A DNA stretch of 64,000 nt from Burkholderia sp. IMCC1007 (lineage in GTDB: Bacteria; Pseudomonadota; Gammaproteobacteria; Burkholderiales; Burkholderiaceae). Below the pieces are notes generated by a model. The model worked only from the letters and a program-made list of their open reading frames with translations, was not told where the DNA came from and did no database searches. The position numbers and the translations under genes were made by a program. The DNA lies in NCBI RefSeq assembly GCF_027257875.1, contig NZ_JAPVQY010000039.1:16205-80204 (forward strand). Reading direction: 5' to 3'. Below, piece by piece: positions 62,028 through 64,000 of the stretch (its first letter is position 1; each line of letters opens with the position of its first letter).

Positions 62028-63911
62028 CTAGATGAGCGGCTGAAGCCCGGCGCACGGTTGCCCGCGCCGAAGCAGCGCACCGGTCTGCGCGGAGAACAGC
62101 ACGATCCGCACGAAGCTGGTGACCGGCACGTACGGCGCGAAAAACCGGTCCATCACGTGCGCGAATGCGCCCAGGCTGAACGCGGCGAAACGCTGCTCGT
62201 CCACGACCAATCGCACCTCCAGCCCCTGCACGAACGCCGACGCCGGCTTGCCCGGCAGCCAGCATCGCACGCGCGCGGTGGACAACGAGACGAGCGCGTC
62301 GAAGCGCCGCCCGCCGTCGACCGAGCCTTCCGCCCAGCGCGTGCAAAGCTGTCTGAGCTGGGTCAGGCCGCCTTTGTCGAGCCTGATCGCCTGCGGCACG
62401 AGAAGCGACAGCAGATCCCACAGCTCCCCGTAACGGAAAGCCGGTGCCCGGCTCCGGGTCGGCCGGTTCAGCAGCATGATCGTTCCCACCGGGACACCTT
62501 CCGTCAGCGCCAGTTCGCACGGCTGCATCCCGGACAGGTCGCCCTGGGTACAGGAAAGCCGGACCGCCAGTTTGCGTTTGCCCGGATCGGCAGGTCGACC
62601 GTCGCGGTCGGTCAGCAGGAGTTCGACGCCATGAAGCGGCTCCGGCGTCTCGTCCGGGGCGGGCGTCGGTAGCTTGTCCGCCGGTTTGGCCTCCTGATCG
62701 ACAGGCTTGTGCTTCGGCGCCCGCCTGGCCTCATCGCGCAATACCGTCCAGAACAAGCCCGGACGCGTGTCCATGTCGCGCCGTAACGAGTGGAACGGCG
62801 CCAGCATCGACGAACCGGCATCGGAAGCCTGACGAACGGTGTCGATCGACCAGATGTCCGTCTGCGACGTACCGGCCCGGGCAAGCGCCTTCACCGGGTA
62901 ATACGCGCAACCGGCGTGCGTCTCGATCGGCTGCGCATCGTCCTGGAACAGGTTGATCACGGGCGTACAGAACAGACGCACGTGGTCGGCCGTCGCAGCG
63001 GCCAGACGCTGAGCGCGATGCGAGTCGGGATGCACGCGTGCGATCGCGAGGTGCAGCGCGACGCGACGACTATCGCCCGCGGCCCGCTTGAGCGGTCGCA
63101 TGTCGACGTCGACGAAGTCGAAGCGCTCCGGTACGGCGCAGTACGTCATCAGCAGGTGAAATGGCCCGAGGGTGTCGTCGGGCGGGAGGTCGAGCAGCGC
63201 ATCGGCCGGCTCGAGGCCGACGGGCGTCATCGCCACGCCCGGCAGACGCTTCCAGCGACCGGAATTGCCCGCTTCGGCGAAGCTGCGTACGGCAAGCAGC
63301 AGGGTTGCGTCCGCGAGTGCCGCGACCACCTCGCGTGCGCCGGTGAAGTGCAGGCGCAACCTGTCCGGCACGAGCGCAAACGTGGCTTCCGGCGCGGTGA
63401 GCTCGAACGTGATGGTCAGCAAACCGGTCGTTTCAGGCGGCAACGCCGCGTCTCGTGGTGCGATCGCCGACGTCGTGTAACGAACGGCCGCGACGGTCAG
63501 CGGCGCGGTCGTGACGTCATCCGCCAGACGGAATACCTGCCGGCCGACGGGTGCGATCAGTCGATCGCCGCGATGGATGACGCGCGGCGACGTGTGCTTG
63601 TCGGTGCGATCGCAATGAAACTGCGCGATCGCACACGACGGAAACGGGCGCAGGAACACGCCGTGCAGCGATTCGAGAAGATCGCGCGTAAACGCCGGCA
63701 CATCGTCTTCGAGACGGATGGCGTGAGATGCCGCCATCAACGCGAACGACTGCAGCAGTCGCTCGACATGCGGGTCTTCCGATCGCTCGCCGTTGATCGC
63801 GAGGCGGGCGGCAATTTTCGGGAAACGCTGCGCAAACGTCTGCATCGAACGGCGCAGCAACGCGATTTCGCGTTCGAAGTGCGGCAGTAGATCCTGGGGT
63901 TCGAGGGCCAT
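62028..63911 (-). CDS. tssF: T6SS baseplate protein TssF
   Basis: 627 aa. LLPHFEREIALLRRSMQTFA then QRFPKIAARLAINGERSEDP and HVERLLQSFALMAASHAIRL is the characteristic TssF (ImpG/VasA) N-terminus; SLHGVFLRPFPSCAIAQFHC follows, and PYVPVTSFVRIVLFSAQTGA is the usual end. TssF forms the baseplate wedge with TssG and TssK. Downstream one expects tssG, but vgrG follows after 132 bp. Genes upstream are beyond the window. Confidence 0.93.
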   Translation of the reverse strand: MALEPQDLLPHFEREIALLRRSMQTFAQRFPKIAARLAINGERSEDPHVERLLQSFALMAASHAIRLEDDVPAFTRDLLESLHGVFLRPFPSCAIAQFHCDRTDKHTSPRVIHRGDRLIAPVGRQVFRLADDVTTAPLTVAAVRYTTSAIAPRDAALPPETTGLLTITFELTAPEATFALVPDRLRLHFTGAREVVAALADATLLLAVRSFAEAGNSGRWKRLPGVAMTPVGLEPADALLDLPPDDTLGPFHLLMTYCAVPERFDFVDVDMRPLKRAAGDSRRVALHLAIARVHPDSHRAQRLAAATADHVRLFCTPVINLFQDDAQPIETHAGCAYYPVKALARAGTSQTDIWSIDTVRQASDAGSSMLAPFHSLRRDMDTRPGLFWTVLRDEARRAPKHKPVDQEAKPADKLPTPAPDETPEPLHGVELLLTDRDGRPADPGKRKLAVRLSCTQGDLSGMQPCELALTEGVPVGTIMLLNRPTRSRAPAFRYGELWDLLSLLVPQAIRLDKGGLTQLRQLCTRWAEGSVDGGRRFDALVSLSTARVRCWLPGKPASAFVQGLEVRLVVDEQRFAAFSLGAFAHVMDRFFAPYVPVTSFVRIVLFSAQTGALLRRGQPCAGLQPLI

Positions 63912-64000
63912 ATACGTTCCGGTCGTCGCTGCGCTGGCCGCATGGCCCGGCAGCGGTGTAAAACAGGCGGAACGATTTTATTCAGGCAATTGCAATCCTC

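Overview
The window is high-GC proteobacterial DNA that looks like Burkholderia, most likely the Burkholderia cepacia complex. The best anchor is a dialkylglycine decarboxylase gene (37985-39286) whose residues Q52, S80, W138, D243 and K272 fall at the numbering known for the B. cepacia enzyme, with its LysR regulator divergent beside it. LIV-type amino-acid transport, a porin and type VI secretion (T6SS) genes fit the same genus.

Layout. 1-8 kb: a valine/branched-chain acyl-CoA catabolic cluster on the minus strand (3-hydroxyisobutyryl-CoA hydrolase, enoyl-CoA hydratase, mmsB, mmsA, acyl-CoA synthetase, acyl-CoA dehydrogenase), with a divergent AraC-type regulator. 8-20 kb: core-like genes, namely an NfeD/stomatin pair, a Tat-exported HAD phosphatase, an operon of M24 peptidase-like protein, alpha/beta-hydrolase-SDR fusion and PF10118-like metal-dependent hydrolase, small proteins, an NCS2 purine permease and a LysR regulator. 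21-26.5 kb: a lower-GC accessory catabolic cluster (BKACE enzyme, cyclase-family hydrolase, MFS transporter, porin, TetR regulator); the same sequence element lies upstream of both the transporter and the porin. 26.7-35 kb: a small operon of unknown purpose (178-aa protein, tautomerase-like protein, metallo-beta-lactamase-fold hydrolase), then small proteins, an AcoR-like sigma-54 activator behind 49-bp tandem repeats, a ferredoxin, an LysE exporter, a leucine-rich-repeat/protein-kinase fusion and tRNA-Leu(GAG). 35-41.7 kb: an enolase-superfamily sugar-acid dehydratase beside remnants of two membrane proteins, dgdR/dgdA, a LuxR regulator, a small secreted protein and a DMT-transporter remnant. 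41.7-47 kb: a complete LIV ABC transporter operon (livK-livH-livM-livG-livF).

47.5-64 kb is the most striking part: a T6SS island read leftwards on the minus strand. It runs tssF, vgrG with an unusual Gly/Ala-rich N-terminal extension, an Eag-type (DcrB/DUF1795) chaperone, and a full-length prePAAR/PAAR Rhs effector whose C-terminal toxin looks like a NucA/NucB DNase. The next gene resembles ComJ, the natural inhibitor of NucA. Downstream lies a decaying array of displaced Rhs C-terminal cassettes, each a piece of Rhs core plus an AT-richer toxin tip plus an immunity gene: HNH nuclease with SUKH-like immunity, a ParB-like tip (frameshifted) with an unknown immunity protein, EndoU RNase with MafI-like immunity, and an immunity-like gene left with no toxin. 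The repeated core pieces would allow recombination to swap toxins onto the full-length Rhs.

All functional calls come from reading the translated sequence and remembered family motifs; no database search was run.
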